Below, piece after piece: positions 1 to 11,472 of a DNA stretch of 64,000 nt. This DNA comes from Karalla daura (taxonomy: Eukaryota; Chordata; Actinopteri; Chaetodontiformes; Leiognathidae), in the NCBI GenBank assembly GCA_029224185.1, contig CM055200.1:7825170-7889169 (forward strand). Direction: 5' to 3'. Position 1 is the stretch's first letter. Each line of letters opens with the position of its first letter. A model generated the notes under the pieces. The model had not been told where the DNA came from. It ran no database searches and saw only the letters and a program-made list of their open reading frames with translations. The translations under genes and the position numbers were made by a program.

Positions 1-498
1 TTTCTCTCTTTATCCCAGCAGATGCCGAATTTTACCTCCTCGTTATTGAGCGCTGGGGAAATCCTTAAAATCCAGTCTCGTAATATTGTTTTAAGAATGC
101 ATATGCCGACTAACTGTGCTTTATCCACTTAATCGTTGTCTGCAAACGTTGCAGACCTTAGCTGCAGGTGTACGCCAGTCAGTGCACTCTTACCTCTTTT
201 TTTTTTTACAAGGTCCTGATGGTGGGAGGAAGTGTGCGGTGATGATGAAGGAGGTTATTTTGAAACCGACACACAGGCGAATAAAACCAAACTGCACGCA
301 GGCAGCAAAGTTATTGCTACGATTAGTCCGATGAATCGGTTTCGCACTGAGCCCTGCTCCCGGACTGTGCACCCTAACCCTATTTATGTGTAACTCTCAT
401 ATTGGCCATGTTTCCTACTAGGTCCCAATGGGGTGCTGTATGGTTTAGATGCAATGGGAGCAGAGGGAGTCATCCTGTGTTGTGTTTCTTTGCCCCAG
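1..498 (+). other. camk2g: camk2g intron sequence
   Basis: No exon can be supported. A T-rich tract and ACAAG at about 195-211 resemble an acceptor, but the following codons do not match a CaMKII linker. Confidence 0.6.
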
Positions 499-579
499 TC
501 GCAGGGAAACAACAGTAAAAACAGTGTAGTAAGCAGCAGCAGCACCAAAGACAGCAGCATGTCATCTTCAGCGCCAATG
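499..579 (+). CDS. camk2g: camk2g linker exon (SQGNNSKNS...)
   Basis: An 81-bp exon (27 codons) follows the acceptor TTTGCCCCAG and precedes the donor ATG|GTACCT. It encodes a Ser-rich linker, SQGNNSKNSVVSSSS followed by TKDSSMSSSAPM. This corresponds to the mammalian gamma linker piece QSNNKNSLVSPA...AM that precedes EPQTTVV. Its length is a multiple of three, so it can be skipped without shifting frame, as expected for a CaMKII variable-region cassette. A second AG six bases into the exon offers an alternative acceptor. Confidence 0.7.
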
Positions 580-3500
580 GTACCTCATCTCTATTTGGTT
601 TCTCTCACATCGCTTTTTATGGCATCGTCTCCATCGTTTCCATCCTGTTCCTGTTCAGTTCTGTCCCTCTCTCTTTTTAGTCACATCCCACGTTCAGTGA
701 AACCTTCTCTGTACTTTGTCCTCTCTCTCTCTCTCCCTCTCTCTCTCTCATTCCTCATCCTCTGCCTCTCCGCTTCTGCTCCGAACAAAAACCTGTGACG
801 TTGGCAGTGGATTTTAATGACTTTAAGTCTGAACGACTGCTCGGTGCCTCCGAGTGTCTCTCCGGGCTTGTGTTTTACCCAGATCTCTTGCAGACGCACC
901 CGCACGCTGACAGCCAGACAAATGACTTTCATTTTGCAGTACAAGAGCAGGTACTTCAATCAGGCTCTGCTCCGCCACATCCTGCTGGCTCCTTTGTGTG
1001 TTGGGCCGTGTCACCTGAACTTTGTTGACGGCTCGCCTTTGAAGAAAAGCGCAGCCGAGGCGATTTATTTAAGAAGCGGCGCTCGGCGCAGGTTGAACCT
1101 GCACTCTATCGTAACGCTGGCTTTTTTAGACTCCTTTTAAGTCACTCTTTAGTGTGTGAAATTGTACAAAACTGAGGACGTCTGGGTAAAACAGAGCTGG
1201 AGTGGATGGAAAACGGCGAGGTCGTAAATGTATGAGGATGCAGCCCCTGTGGTCGTGTACGTGCCGTAGCAAGCACTACGTAAGACAAAACACTGATTAA
1301 ACAAGGCGGTAAAGAAAACGTTTACACAACGTTTTTTTCTTAAATGAGATTAATTACAGCTATTGACATAATTTCCTGGTTTAGGCTTCAAACGATCAGT
1401 ACAGCCATTAAGAGTACAGATTGATCGGCCTTCTCATTTAATTCCCTGCAAGAAATTACACATAATGTCCATTATTTTTCATGCAGTTGAGAAGCTGAAG
1501 TCTGCGATCAGCATTAGATAGTGAGCTAATTGCTGAACTTGCAAAATTGAGAGCACTGACGCTAAGCACCGAGCCAAAGATTGCATTTCCAGTCTGTGCA
1601 GCGTAGGATTTATGAACCGCAATATCCTGCCCTCCCTCCGCTTTCTGTGGTAAGAGCTTTATGTGCCCCAAAAGCGCCTGAAACACCAAATTCAATTATC
1701 CCATATGCTATCAAAGGGGCTGCATGTTCTGTGGTTGTACTGTAGTTCCCGGATGTGGGGTCCAGTGTTGATCCGGCGTGACTCATCGACTGAACCAGTA
1801 CGCTTTGGGTGGGCTTCCCAAACAGTGCCGTACAGCGTCCGGAAGCCTTTGATGGCTTTGTGCTGAATGTTTCAGTGGCAGGGTCGAGGCCGAGGATGAC
1901 GAGGGTTGCACAAACAGACGTGGGCACCCCGCCTTGATGCCGCATTCGCGGCATGTGGGAATTTCCGTGCGATCGGGACGATGTTTGCAGTCCTGAGTCA
2001 TTCGCTCGACGAATAAAAGTCACCTGGCGCGGCGTGCCGCCCGCTAAGGCCTAATACGTTTCACTGGCTTTGTGTCAAAGCCGCTGTTGTTACAGCGCCG
2101 TGGAATGACTCCTGCTGATAAAAGCTCTTGTAAAGACAAAATATTGACAATTTCATTATGTTAGAGCGGCAACAACTAATCCATTAACTGAGTATGAATC
2201 AACTGATGGAAAAATCAACACTGTTTTAATGATCGATTAGTCGATTACAGCATTAAAAGATAACGCCGTTTTGGTTTTTAAGAAATTAAGTCGAAATTCT
2301 CTCATTTCAGCTTATTCAATGTGAACATAATCTGTAGTTTTTTATGACAGAAAACTGAATGTCATTGAGGTGAGGACAGAAAAGAGCCATTTAAAGACCA
2401 TATATTTGCCTTTGTGAAACTACTACTACATCAAAAATTACATCATTTTGAACAATGAATCAGCAAAAATAACTATTTTTGTTGCACTTTTTGTCGCTAA
2501 CCATCACTGAGGGGTGCCACGGCATGATTTAATGCATCAACACCACATAATTATGCCAGTACTTTGGCCTTTATTTTGTCCAAAGTTCATGAATGCATCC
2601 GTTTGACATTGAAAAAAAAAACCTCCAATTGGATATCGAGCTGAACTGCTCCTGCAGATTCAGATGGTAACTCTTTGACTAAGGTGAACGTGGAGTCACG
2701 TCTGCCCTCACACTGGCAGAGCCCTCGTCCTACTCCTCGGCCGCGGCCCTGAATGTGAGTTTTGCTGTTGCAGTGCTGGTGACCGGGGGGGACTGACACC
2801 GAGCACCTCGACATCTATCGTCATCTCTCAGATCACCATAAATGCTCCACGGCCTCTGTACTGTAGCTCCTGTGCTTTGTTTTGGTGGCGTGCACACGTG
2901 CTTCTGTTTTCTATGTGTCTCCTCATGGAATAAGTTGATATTCCCTGGCATCTTCCCTGGTGCCCCCCCCTCCTTCCCTCGCCCTCGCCCCTCATCCCAT
3001 CCCATCCCCTCCCTGCATGGTAAAGTGTCTCCTACCTCCCCCCAGGAAGCCCAGACAACTGTTGTGCACAACCCAGCTGACGGCACCAAGGTAAGGCCCT
3101 CCTCCGGTCACACCACCAGCCACTACTAACGCTTGCAGGCGGAGGATTTTCTCTAAAACGAGCACGACGCTCGCCTGCTCTGAGCAGACCTCCGGTTTCA
3201 TCATTTCTCTTCCTGGTTCCCTGGAGGGGGTTCACCGATGAAGCCAGTGAACTCTCACAGGTCAGGAAGCAGGTCGGTGAGACTCGGGGCTGGGGTGAAA
3301 GTGCACCATGAAGGCATCACTGGGACCAGTGGCTCATTAGAACCAACCAATCTGTCAAAAAACAATATATATATATTTTAAAGTGCATAAATAATCTCTG
3401 AATTTAACAGTATTACGTTTGAGAAATGCAATAATGTCAATGTAATAAAGAATATTAATAACAATAATACTAATACAATTTGTATTTGATTTACTATTAT

Positions 3501-4032
3501 TATTATTGGTCGTGGCAGTGGTGATAGTGGTAGTGTAATTATTAGATATATTGATTAGTAACTATAGAATAGTCTCAGGTGAGAAACTAAGGAAAAGAAT
3601 AAGACAGAATGCATTTGTTAAATTCTAATTGAATGAACTGGAAAGTAATTTCCCAGTTTCCAACCAAGTTTGTCAATACGAGGTCAATACTTTCAAACTA
3701 TCCCTGCTCAATTCGTTTTATTTGACTATGAAATTGACACAAAAACAGTGGTGGCCTTCAGGAATTACATAGCACATTTCAAATGGATATCAAAGAGAAA
3801 ATCCTACATGTCCTTAAATCTACACACACACTTTGATAGCTCTCCTCAAACACAGACTTCGTACTGGGATAACAACCAGCTGTCTTGCTGCTTGTGCTTT
3901 CATGTTGACGAGCAAGCTTGCAAAGTCCTAGCGTCACTAGATACTGTAATGTCGCCCTAGTCTCCTCTCTCCGTTGACACTTTCCCACTGAGACCAGACT
4001 GCACTGGCTTCCTCTCAAGGAGCAGCCGCACA

Positions 4033-4071
<39 letters not shown>

Positions 4072-7000
4072 GCACCAACGCACACACTCCTGCACTCCTT
4101 CCTATTGAATTGAGCGCCACAACTTCAGATTGCTCACATGCACTTTGTTGCCCTGACTGGTGTGGCTGGTTTGTGCTCCTGGGAGGGAGTCGTCCATCCG
4201 TCTGTCCATCTGTCCGTCCAGGTTGTCTGTGCGTCCGTACTGTATGGGCAAAGTGTCACAAGCTCCCCCACCACTGTCTCAAGCACACCTCGAGAAACAT
4301 GTATAATTTTCCCTTGCAATTTCTCTTGTCTCTCTCGCTCTGTCTGTCCACCTATCCCTCTGTTCTCTCTCTCTCTCTCTCTCTCTCCTCTGCCTCCCTC
4401 CTGTCTGACAGGGCTCCACAGAGAGCTGTAATAACACAGAAGAGGAGGAGATGAAAGGTAGGAAAGGTACTTGTCCAACTTTCACCTTCTCTGCACGCAT
4501 CTCTATGTTGACTTAATCTCCAGGTTTGGTCGCCCTGTTAAGCTTCCGATCAGGTGACCAAATGCCCTCCTTCCCCTCACATCGGAGATAACGCATGTCT
4601 GGTTGCAGGCAGCTGTCCGCTCAGCTCCAGTCAGGGTAGCTGAGGCTTGGACATCCAGTCGGTTTAGTCGTTTAGAAATGACAGATTCCTTCAAGCAGAG
4701 ACGGGACAGACGTGAGCGCTTGGATTGTCTCTGTTGCTTTTTTTTTTTGATGACATCGTGATAAAGGGGGGAGTACGAGACCTTTAAAGCCAGACAGCCG
4801 GTCTCTGCTACTAAAAAAAAAAACAACAACTGAATGCTCTTTTTGCAGTTTTTTTTTGCTGGTTTAAAGAATTTTCAGTGGCTATTTAAGGCCACACAGT
4901 TGCATTTAGTGTTAAGAAAAATGGGACAGGACTTTATTTTTTTCATGAAATGAATCCGCTGGTTAATTTGAGTTGATAGTGTGGAGAGCTGTTCAAGGAC
5001 CTCGTTGTTTATTGTCTACCATGTGAATCTGCTTTGACGGACACCGTGTTGGCCGTATGTGGGTACCCGTGGCTCGCTGTGGCAGCCGGTGTGCGTGGAC
5101 GTGTGCGTGCCAGTATCCCATGCCACCAAAGCCTTTAATTAGCCGCCGTCAGCTCAGCGAGTGACCCTTTAATGTTTTCAGATGAATTGAAGTAGGACAC
5201 AGCTTTCCAGAGAAGAGTTAATCCGGTTACTTAAGGCAGCTTTCTGTGGGTTTTACCAGCACTCTGTAGTACGGTGGATGGTCACTGACATGCAACGGAG
5301 AGGCTGCTCCTCCCGGTCCGTCTTTCTGCTGAGAGCGAAGGGATTGATTTCATGAAGTCGCTTTGGATTAAGCTTAATGAACGTAATGTAATCCATCTCC
5401 TCTGCCCTGAAAGTCACCGTCGGAGAAGGTGAGGGGGCACCGGCACCGCCGTGTACAAAATCAGGAGTGGAGTGTGGTAACAAGCTGGAGAATCAACTTA
5501 GGGAAAGGTGCCTGACAGCTTACAGCAATGTCAAGTGTTCTGCGACCTCGTAGCAGCAGTTCTGCGCTTTTTCACACACTTTGCTCATTTGGTGCTCAGT
5601 TCAACATCAAGTGGAGGCTGAGCTCCCTTACCTCACATCAAAACAAATTCACTTTCTACAACACGATCAGTAGATATGATCCTGTCCTTTCCATTACAAG
5701 CAGATATGGCAATAGCCATATCTATTAATTAATATGTGTAACAATACCAATTTTGATTGAAGGTCTCAATTCTGGAGATCCTTAGCAGTATAGAAAAGCG
5801 AGCCATTTGATTTTGGCTATTCTAGTATTGATATGTGCATAAGAAGGATTAAGTAATATGGAAAATATTATATTCCCCTGCTCTGATTTCCTAAAATACA
5901 GAATTTGGCATAGTTTTTTTCATTGTACTGGTTGACGGCCAGCACAGTCAGAATGTGTGAAAAGAGTGTGAAAGGCATTTAGCAGACTAATGAAGCAGTC
6001 AGCGGACTGAGGTGGACTGAGTTCCCTGGCGACTCCTGAAGATTTTTGTTCCATGTCCAAAGCTGAATGGCTCGTCACCGTGTAGTGCTCCGCAGGTTGG
6101 ATACAACGTTAAACAAACACGGTAACGGATTAAAAAAAAAAAACATGATAAACATCATTCTGTTTGTACTCGGATGTCAAATGTGGTGGAATACGTCGCA
6201 GAGGAGCCTGGGAATGCGCTTCTTGGACCAAAAGTACAGAATTATGGGAGATGTTTAGGAGGTATAAACAGCAAACTGAAGCCAGATGTTTTCACCCTCA
6301 CACCGCGACCAAACTGTCCACACAGCGACAGGGCTGCCGAGCTGCATGTGGCGGTGGTGCTGGTGGTGTGCAAAGCCTCTTAAAGGTTAGACATTTGGAG
6401 GCCTGACAGGTTTGGCTTCACAGGATTGTTTGTTTTACCTCTGGCGTGCCAATCAGCCGGTGGTGTGTTGCGGAGGAAATCGATGCGGCGTCCGACGTTT
6501 GCCCTCTGAAATCAACTGCGCTGATTAACTACTTTACTCAGCTTTTGTGCGTATAAGATGCAAGACTTTTGCTTTTCGACGTTGGCTGATGAAAATCGAC
6601 AAAAGCACATGTGATCAAATGGTAACTGAGCCACAGTTGTGGTTAAGCGCTGCAGTGCGTTTTATCTGTATTTTCTGTCGTTTTATGAACAAAACGAGGA
6701 CAGACTGACTTCTTAGCGGCTCTCAGGCTCCATGTGAGGGTGTGTTTGTGTCTTGTGATGCGGCCAGCAGCAGCAGCAGCAGCAGCATCCTGTGCCTCCG
6801 CCAGCACAGACAGCGCAGGGTTAAGTCAGTGCAGCACCATCGAGGATCAGACCCCGGGTCCTCTCTGCCCACCTCCCGCCTGTAAGTCAGCAGAAACGTA
6901 CTCCCATCTCCCTTCAGCTCTCCGCTCTGACCTTCCAGTCTCGACTCTCTCCCCTAAACCGTCAAACCTGAAGACCTGCTCCTCTCGTTCTGCCCTCCAC

Positions 7001-8321
7001 CCTCCTGTGCTGCCCTCTACTGGCAGCCGGGCCTTACTGCGAAGCTGCAAGCGTCAAACATTTTGTGACACGTCTCCGGAGCTCTGGAGCTTTCTTCTGA
7101 GCTTTGCTGAATAACGCTGTGTTGTACCGGCTGCACAGCCGCCTGCAGCCCCTGTGGCCCCCAGCCCAGTCCAGCTCAGGGCTCCTGTCCCGGAGCAGAT
7201 CCCGCTCTGTCGCCCCCTACAGGCAGCAGCTGCAGCAGCAGCAGCAGACCGCAGCAGAGTAAGTGTGGGATAAGGTCGCCAAGGCTCAAGTCTTTAACTT
7301 TCTGCAGAAGGTTTGAAGACTATATGGGAAATAAACCGACTTTATGAACAGCACCATGTGCGGATTTTTCTGGCTCGGCAGCCGAGAACAAAAATCAAAA
7401 CAAAAAGAGAACAGTTCATTTTCGCTGGTTTATTCTCTGCAGTGCGTCTGCATGCAGTGCAGTGCTTTTCTGTCACAATGCTCAAGAACATTTCTTGACT
7501 TTTTTGAGTCAGCCTCTGAATTTCTGCTGCATGGGAGTAATTATTTGCCTAAATCCACAGAACAGGGCTTGGTAAAGAGATTGCAGTGCATTTTATTGCT
7601 GTGGGTATGTGTGCTGTGTCAGTTCAGACGTCAGAGTGTCTCAATTTTTTTTTTGCATTTGTTTTATTTGAATAGGTTCTCATACATGCGTGTTTGGCAT
7701 ATCATCAGCCCTGGTATTTTGTTCTTAATCCTGATTTCTATAAGATTCTCACCAAAAATAGTAACCAGAATATGGAAAACAGAAGCCAGCTACTTCCTTA
7801 GTTATAGAATTTCCATTAAAACTGAATATGATCTTTGGCTTTTGCTTGAGGAGACTCCAGGCCTCGTGTGCGTGACGTGGAGGACAGGCTGGTGTGTCTT
7901 TATCCAGGGTGACTTTAAATGTCACTTACCAGAGGTGCTGCCCGCGTGATGAACTTCTTTCAAATGTCACTCGCTGGAGTTTAGCTGAGCATCTTTGATC
8001 TGTACACTCCCAAATGACTCCTGACCGTCTTTAACCTCCTCTGCCCGTCCCCCTCCCCCTCCTCCCCCTCCTCCTCCTCCTCCTCTCTCTCTGTCTGTCT
8101 GTCTGCTTCCAGCTCGTAAACAGGAGATCATAAAGATGACTGAGCAGCTGATTGAAGCCATCAACAACGGGGACTTCGAGGCCTACACGTAGGTTTGCGA
8201 GCATGTGCATCCTGAACAATAAGCCTCTGTAGAGAGAAGTTAGTATCTCTCAGCCTCGCCTCAGGCAGTTTTCCCTTGACACACTGTCACCTTTAGCACA
8301 AAGAAGCTCTGTGTGTTGTGA

Positions 8322-8354
<33 letters not shown>

Positions 8355-9403
8355 CATCGAGTTGTTTTGGGTTCAACGCAAAGGAGGAGAGTTAACCTAT
8401 TGTGTTGTGTTTTCCTCTGACAGGAGAATCTGTGACCCTGGACTGACTTCTTTTGAGCCCGAGGCCCTGGGGAACCTGGTGGAGGGCATGGACTTTCACA
8501 AGTTCTACTTCGAGAACCGTGAGTTCCTCGGTATAAACGTCGGGCTGCGTGGTTTCTCTGATGAAGTAAAATAATTTTTTATTGTGAAATGTTTATCTTC
8601 TGGGGGACATATTTTTCCATTTTTGCTTCTTTTGTCCATAATATGTTTTTCCTCTTTTTACCTTCAACTCATTTGAAGGTAAAACACAGTTGAGTTGATT
8701 CTGAGGAAAAATGAAAGCTCTTGCTTTGCTTCGATAAAGTTTTTTTTTTTTGATTTTACAAATTTCATGGTGGCATCTCACTCTTAAACACAACAATTTT
8801 ATCAATGGACTCATTGTCACAGCTTGAATCCATTATGAAATCTCTGGTATAAATACAGCAGTGAGGGAGGGATGCTGACCTTCAGACTAGGGCGCCCACC
8901 TTCACACATGTACATTGTTAAGTACCAAACAAATCTTGAACATTCAAGCATTTTCATCACTAATTCATGCTGGACTGTAGAAAGAAACGTGACGCCTGTA
9001 ACTACGATAAAACATCTCTTAAGCGCGGTTGCACAAGAAAAACTGGACTGACTCGTATTCATTATCCCTATTGAAAACAACAGTCTCAGTCATCCTCCGA
9101 GTGTCTGTCCATCCATCATCATCCATCTCTGGTCATCTGACGTGCACCTTCTTTGCCCCTCCCCCCGCAGTGCTGAGCAAAAACAGCAAGCCGGTGCACA
9201 CCACCATCCTCAACCCGCACGTGCACCTGATCGGCGAGGACGCCGCCTGCATCGCCTACATCCGCCTGACGCAGTACATGGACAGCCAGGGCCGGCCGCG
9301 CTCCTGCCAGTCCGAGGAGACGCGCGTCTGGCACCGCCGCGACGCCAAGTGGCTCAACGTGCACTTCCACTGCTCCGGGGCGCCGGCGGCGCCGCTGCAG
9401 TGA
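499..9403 (+). CDS. camk2g: CaMKII gamma-like, 3' part (linker and association domain), six exons
   Basis: Calcium/calmodulin-dependent protein kinase II is a dodecameric Ser/Thr kinase; this window holds only its variable linker and C-terminal hub domain. Exons at 499-579, 3046-3090, 4412-4457, 8113-8188, 8424-8518 and 9171-9403 join in frame to 191 residues plus stop. The linker contains EAQTTVVHNPADGTK and GSTESCNNTEEEEMK, as in CAMK2G. The hub contains RKQEIIKMTEQLIEA, ICDPGLTSFEPEALGNLVEG and LNPHVHLIGEDAACIAYIRL. KWLNV together with the end GAPAAPLQ points to gamma; CAMK2B has KWQNV and GAPVAPLQ as I recall. Exon sizes of 76 and 95 bp match the usual CAMK2 exons. The kinase domain and calmodulin-binding segment lie upstream of the window. 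It converges on ccdc88a. The fish paralogue (g1 or g2) cannot be assigned here. Confidence 0.88.
580..3045 (+). other. camk2g: camk2g intron
   Basis: No exon is recognised. It contains a CT-rich run near 720-755 and the interspersed repeat at 2163-2500. Confidence 0.7.
2163..2500 (+). mobile_element. ATCGATTA-rich percomorph-type interspersed repeat, copy 1
   Basis: GCGGCAACAACTAATCCATTA, cut short here, is followed by GATCGATTAGTCGATTAC, AAATTAAGTCGAAATTCTCT, TTCAATGTGAACATAATCTG and GACAGAAAACTGAATGTCAT. The same blocks occur inverted at 9830-10125. It lies in a camk2g intron. Confidence 0.65.
3046..3090 (+). CDS. camk2g: camk2g linker exon EAQTTVVHNPADGTK
   Basis: A 45-bp in-frame exon lies between the acceptor CTCCCCCCAG and the donor AAG|GTAAGG. 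The peptide is nearly identical to the CAMK2B/G linker EPQTTVVHNATDGIK. It is another phase 0 cassette. Confidence 0.9.
3091..4411 (+). other. camk2g: camk2g intron
   Basis: No exon is recognised. There is a (CA)n array at 4035-4068 and a CT tract at 4366-4390 that serves as the pyrimidine tract of the next acceptor. Confidence 0.75.
4412..4457 (+). CDS. camk2g: camk2g linker exon GSTESCNNTEEEEMK
   Basis: A 46-bp exon follows a CT-rich tract and CTGACAG, and ends at AAAG|GTAGGA. It encodes an acidic linker matching the gamma sequence GSTESCNTTTEDEDLK. It ends one base into a codon that is completed by CT from the next exon, giving Ala before RKQEII. Confidence 0.9.
4458..8112 (+). other. camk2g: camk2g intron in the variable linker
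   Basis: Apart from the candidate Pro/Ser-rich cassette at 7139-7258, no exon is supported. CAG runs occur at 6765-6787 and 7220-7248, and a CT-rich stretch precedes the acceptor at 8112. Confidence 0.7.
7139..7258 (+). CDS. candidate Pro/Ser-rich cassette exon of camk2g
   Basis: This is a 120-bp segment flanked by GCTGCACAG and a strong donor, AGA|GTAAGTG. If inserted between exons 4412-4457 and 8113-8188 (phase 1) it stays open and restores frame, giving a 40-residue insert rich in Pro, Ser, Cys and Gly. CAMK2B is known for Pro-rich linker inserts at the same place. The upstream pyrimidine tract is weak and the CAG repeats could be chance, so this is only a candidate. Confidence 0.3.
8113..8188 (+). 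CDS. camk2g: camk2g exon starting the association domain
   Basis: A 76-bp exon follows a CT-rich acceptor (TGCTTCCAG) and ends at ACAC|GTAGGT. It encodes RKQEIIKMTEQLIEAINNG then DFEAYT, the first helix of the hub domain that assembles the holoenzyme. The Thr codon is completed by the next exon. Confidence 0.95.
8424..8518 (+). CDS. camk2g: camk2g association-domain exon
   Basis: A 95-bp exon follows CCTCTGACAG and ends at AACC|GTGAGT. It encodes RICDPGLTSFEPEALGN, then LVEGMDFHKFYFEN. It has Arg where mammals usually have Lys (TKICDPG), a conservative change. Confidence 0.95.
9171..9403 (+). CDS. camk2g: camk2g last coding exon
   Basis: The exon follows CCCCCCGCAG and is strongly GC-rich compared with its flanks. 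It encodes LLSKNSKPVHTTILNPHVHL through ETRVWHRRDAKWLNV and HFHCSGAPAAPLQ, then TGA at 9401-9403. This is the core beta-sheet of the hub and the gamma-type C-terminus. The stop codon overlaps a possible splice donor (GCA|GTGAGC). Confidence 0.95.
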
Positions 9404-9829
9404 GCCACAGCCCGGGCCCAGGTGGAGCACGCACGCACGCACACACACACACTCATTATTCCCCCCCAACCTCTGTTTTCTCCATCTGTTCCTCCTCTCT
9501 AAAACCGAGTCACCGCGTTGCGTTTGCTCGAGACTCCAACAGTGGCTCTAAGGAAAACGACTTAATTCAGTCATTTACCAGAAGCGTTCATCCAAAGTGA
9601 ATTACACGGGGGAGAAATATATCAAGCCACACCGCAACAGAGAACTTACTGTGTCAGTAAATACTGCTCTACGTTTGTCTTTTTGCCGGTTTTTACCAGT
9701 TTGTTGAAGCGTTCCTCAATAGGAGACAGCAGTACGAGGAAGGACAAAGGTTAGGAGAGGAGACACTCACAGGCCTTCGAGTGTTTATCAAGATTATTTT
9801 TAAAGTTCGTCTGTCAGTTACTGCCTCGA

Positions 9830-10125
9830 TTAATCAATTAGTTTGGTTTATAAAAGATTACAACTGGTTATGCCAGTTACACAAACGGCAACTGAAGGTG
9901 TTTAAATGCCTCCTTTTCTCCTCAGCTCAATGAAATTCAATCATTATTTTCATAGAGAGTAAAGAACAGATGAAATATTCACATTTATGAAAAGAATTTT
10001 GACTTCATTTTCTTAAAATCTTTCTCAAGAATGTGTTTAACGGACTAACTGACTATTAAGATAATTGATTTTACTAGTCGATTGATGGTCGAATACAAAC
10101 TAGTGGTTGCAGCTGTAGTCGATAT
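9830..10125 (-). mobile_element. ATCGATTA-rich percomorph-type interspersed repeat, copy 2 (inverted)
   Basis: On the - strand the order is TACAGCTGCAACCACTAG, CATCAATCGACTAGTAAAAT, ATGAAGTCAAAATTC, AATGTGAATATTTCATCTG and AATTTCATTGAGCTGAGGAG, matching copy 1 block by block. It lies just downstream of the camk2g stop codon. Confidence 0.65.
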
Positions 10126-11231
10126 TATCTGAAGAGTTGTTTGTTGTCTTTTTATTAGCTGTCTCATTAACCCTTGTGTCCTTCTTTCTGCAGCTTTGCC
10201 TGAATTCTAAAGCTGTTTGGAGCATTTATTCTCCATGGTCGGATTGGTGCCTGCATCCTGGCTGGGAAAGGGCTGCTTGGAAAGTTGTAAAAACACAAAA
10301 GTGGGGAAAATATGTTCTAAATTTCAAGAAAAAGAAAAATAAAGAGAGGGGGGGTAACCAACAAAAAAAAAAGAAAATCAAAAAGCTCGAATGACCGACC
10401 AACACCGATCCAGTCCAACCCTGTGTAGATGAGGTGGGGGGGGGGGCCCGGCGGAGGTCAGCCTGTCCTGCAGGTGGTGCATGCTTCTGGTGGAAACACG
10501 GGGGTGATGCTGCCCCGCTTCTTTCCCTCCCATGGCCTTTACCCTTCCCCCTCCCGCAACCCCAACCCCACCGAGTTTTGTTCTGTCTGCAGTCTGGAAA
10601 AGTATTAACATGACAAAATGTAGGGTTAAACTCATATCGACTTAATATATCAGACGTTAACACCTAATTTGTGTGTCAGGCTTGGAAGATTTGCACACAG
10701 TATTTAAAAGGCGGTGTGATGCGTTCCTGAAGGGACCTTTTTGTTTTTATTTTTGTCTTTTTTTTGTATTGTGTATTATTGAGCTGTTCCTTTTTATTTC
10801 TTTGAAAGGTGTATTTTAAAGTATTTTGTGTTGAAAGAGGATCATTTTTAATCAAAAAAAGGGGATTTTATTTAACAGAATGATGTATAACTAGATATTT
10901 ATATTGGCAAAATAGGGGAATGCGTGGTTTACTTTCAGGGCTGGTGGGTGGGTATCGTTGGTTTTTGCTTCTGTGGGCTTGGAGTTCCCGAGCTGTAAAT
11001 ACAAACACACACACACACACACACACATACACACACACTAGGTCCCTGCGCTTCGGCCTTTGTGGGCAAAGCGTCTCTGGAGTTTTGGACAGAACGTCCA
11101 GGGCAGCTCATCCTGAAGTTGCAGAAGGTCTCCATCTGTCTTTAACACCAGGCCAAAGTGGAGAAGCTCCTCCCATATCCAAAACTATCTACACCAAGCA
11201 GCACAGACAAGCCCTCTTTCTCTCTCTCACG

Positions 11232-11266
<35 letters not shown>

Positions 11267-11439
11267 TGTCCGACTACGTACACGTCCTCTATGTGTGTTT
11301 TTTTGTGTTTTTGACATGAAGCATGCATTCTCTGAACTATCTAATGGCCTGTACTGTTTCTGCACAGACACTTAAGACTCGATGCTGTTGCGTTCGTCCT
11401 CCCCGAGGGAGCGAACCTTTCTGCAACTTCAGGTTACGC

Positions 11440-11440
<1 letters not shown>

Positions 11441-11470
<30 letters not shown>
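11441..11470 (+). repeat. C30 homopolymer in the probable camk2g 3' UTR
   Basis: Thirty consecutive C, followed by C-rich sequence to about 11527. Confidence 0.9.

Positions 11471-11472
<2 letters not shown>

Noticed and set aside
190..260. T-rich tract plus ACAAG as a camk2g acceptor
   Set aside because: The following residues (GPDGGRKCAVMM) do not match any CaMKII linker, and no donor of suitable phase follows.
6846..6892. Possible camk2g linker exon reading STIEDQTPGPLCPPPA
   Set aside because: The donor GTAAGT is good and the peptide loosely resembles a beta linker, but there is no pyrimidine tract or convincing acceptor.
7344..7949. 201-codon open frame on the + strand
   Set aside because: It lies in a camk2g intron, has low-complexity hydrophobic composition and no recognisable domain or splice context.
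499..9403. Naming the + strand gene camk2b
   Set aside because: KWLNV and GAPAAPLQ, and the linker GSTESCNNT, fit gamma; beta has KWQNV and GAPVAPLQ.
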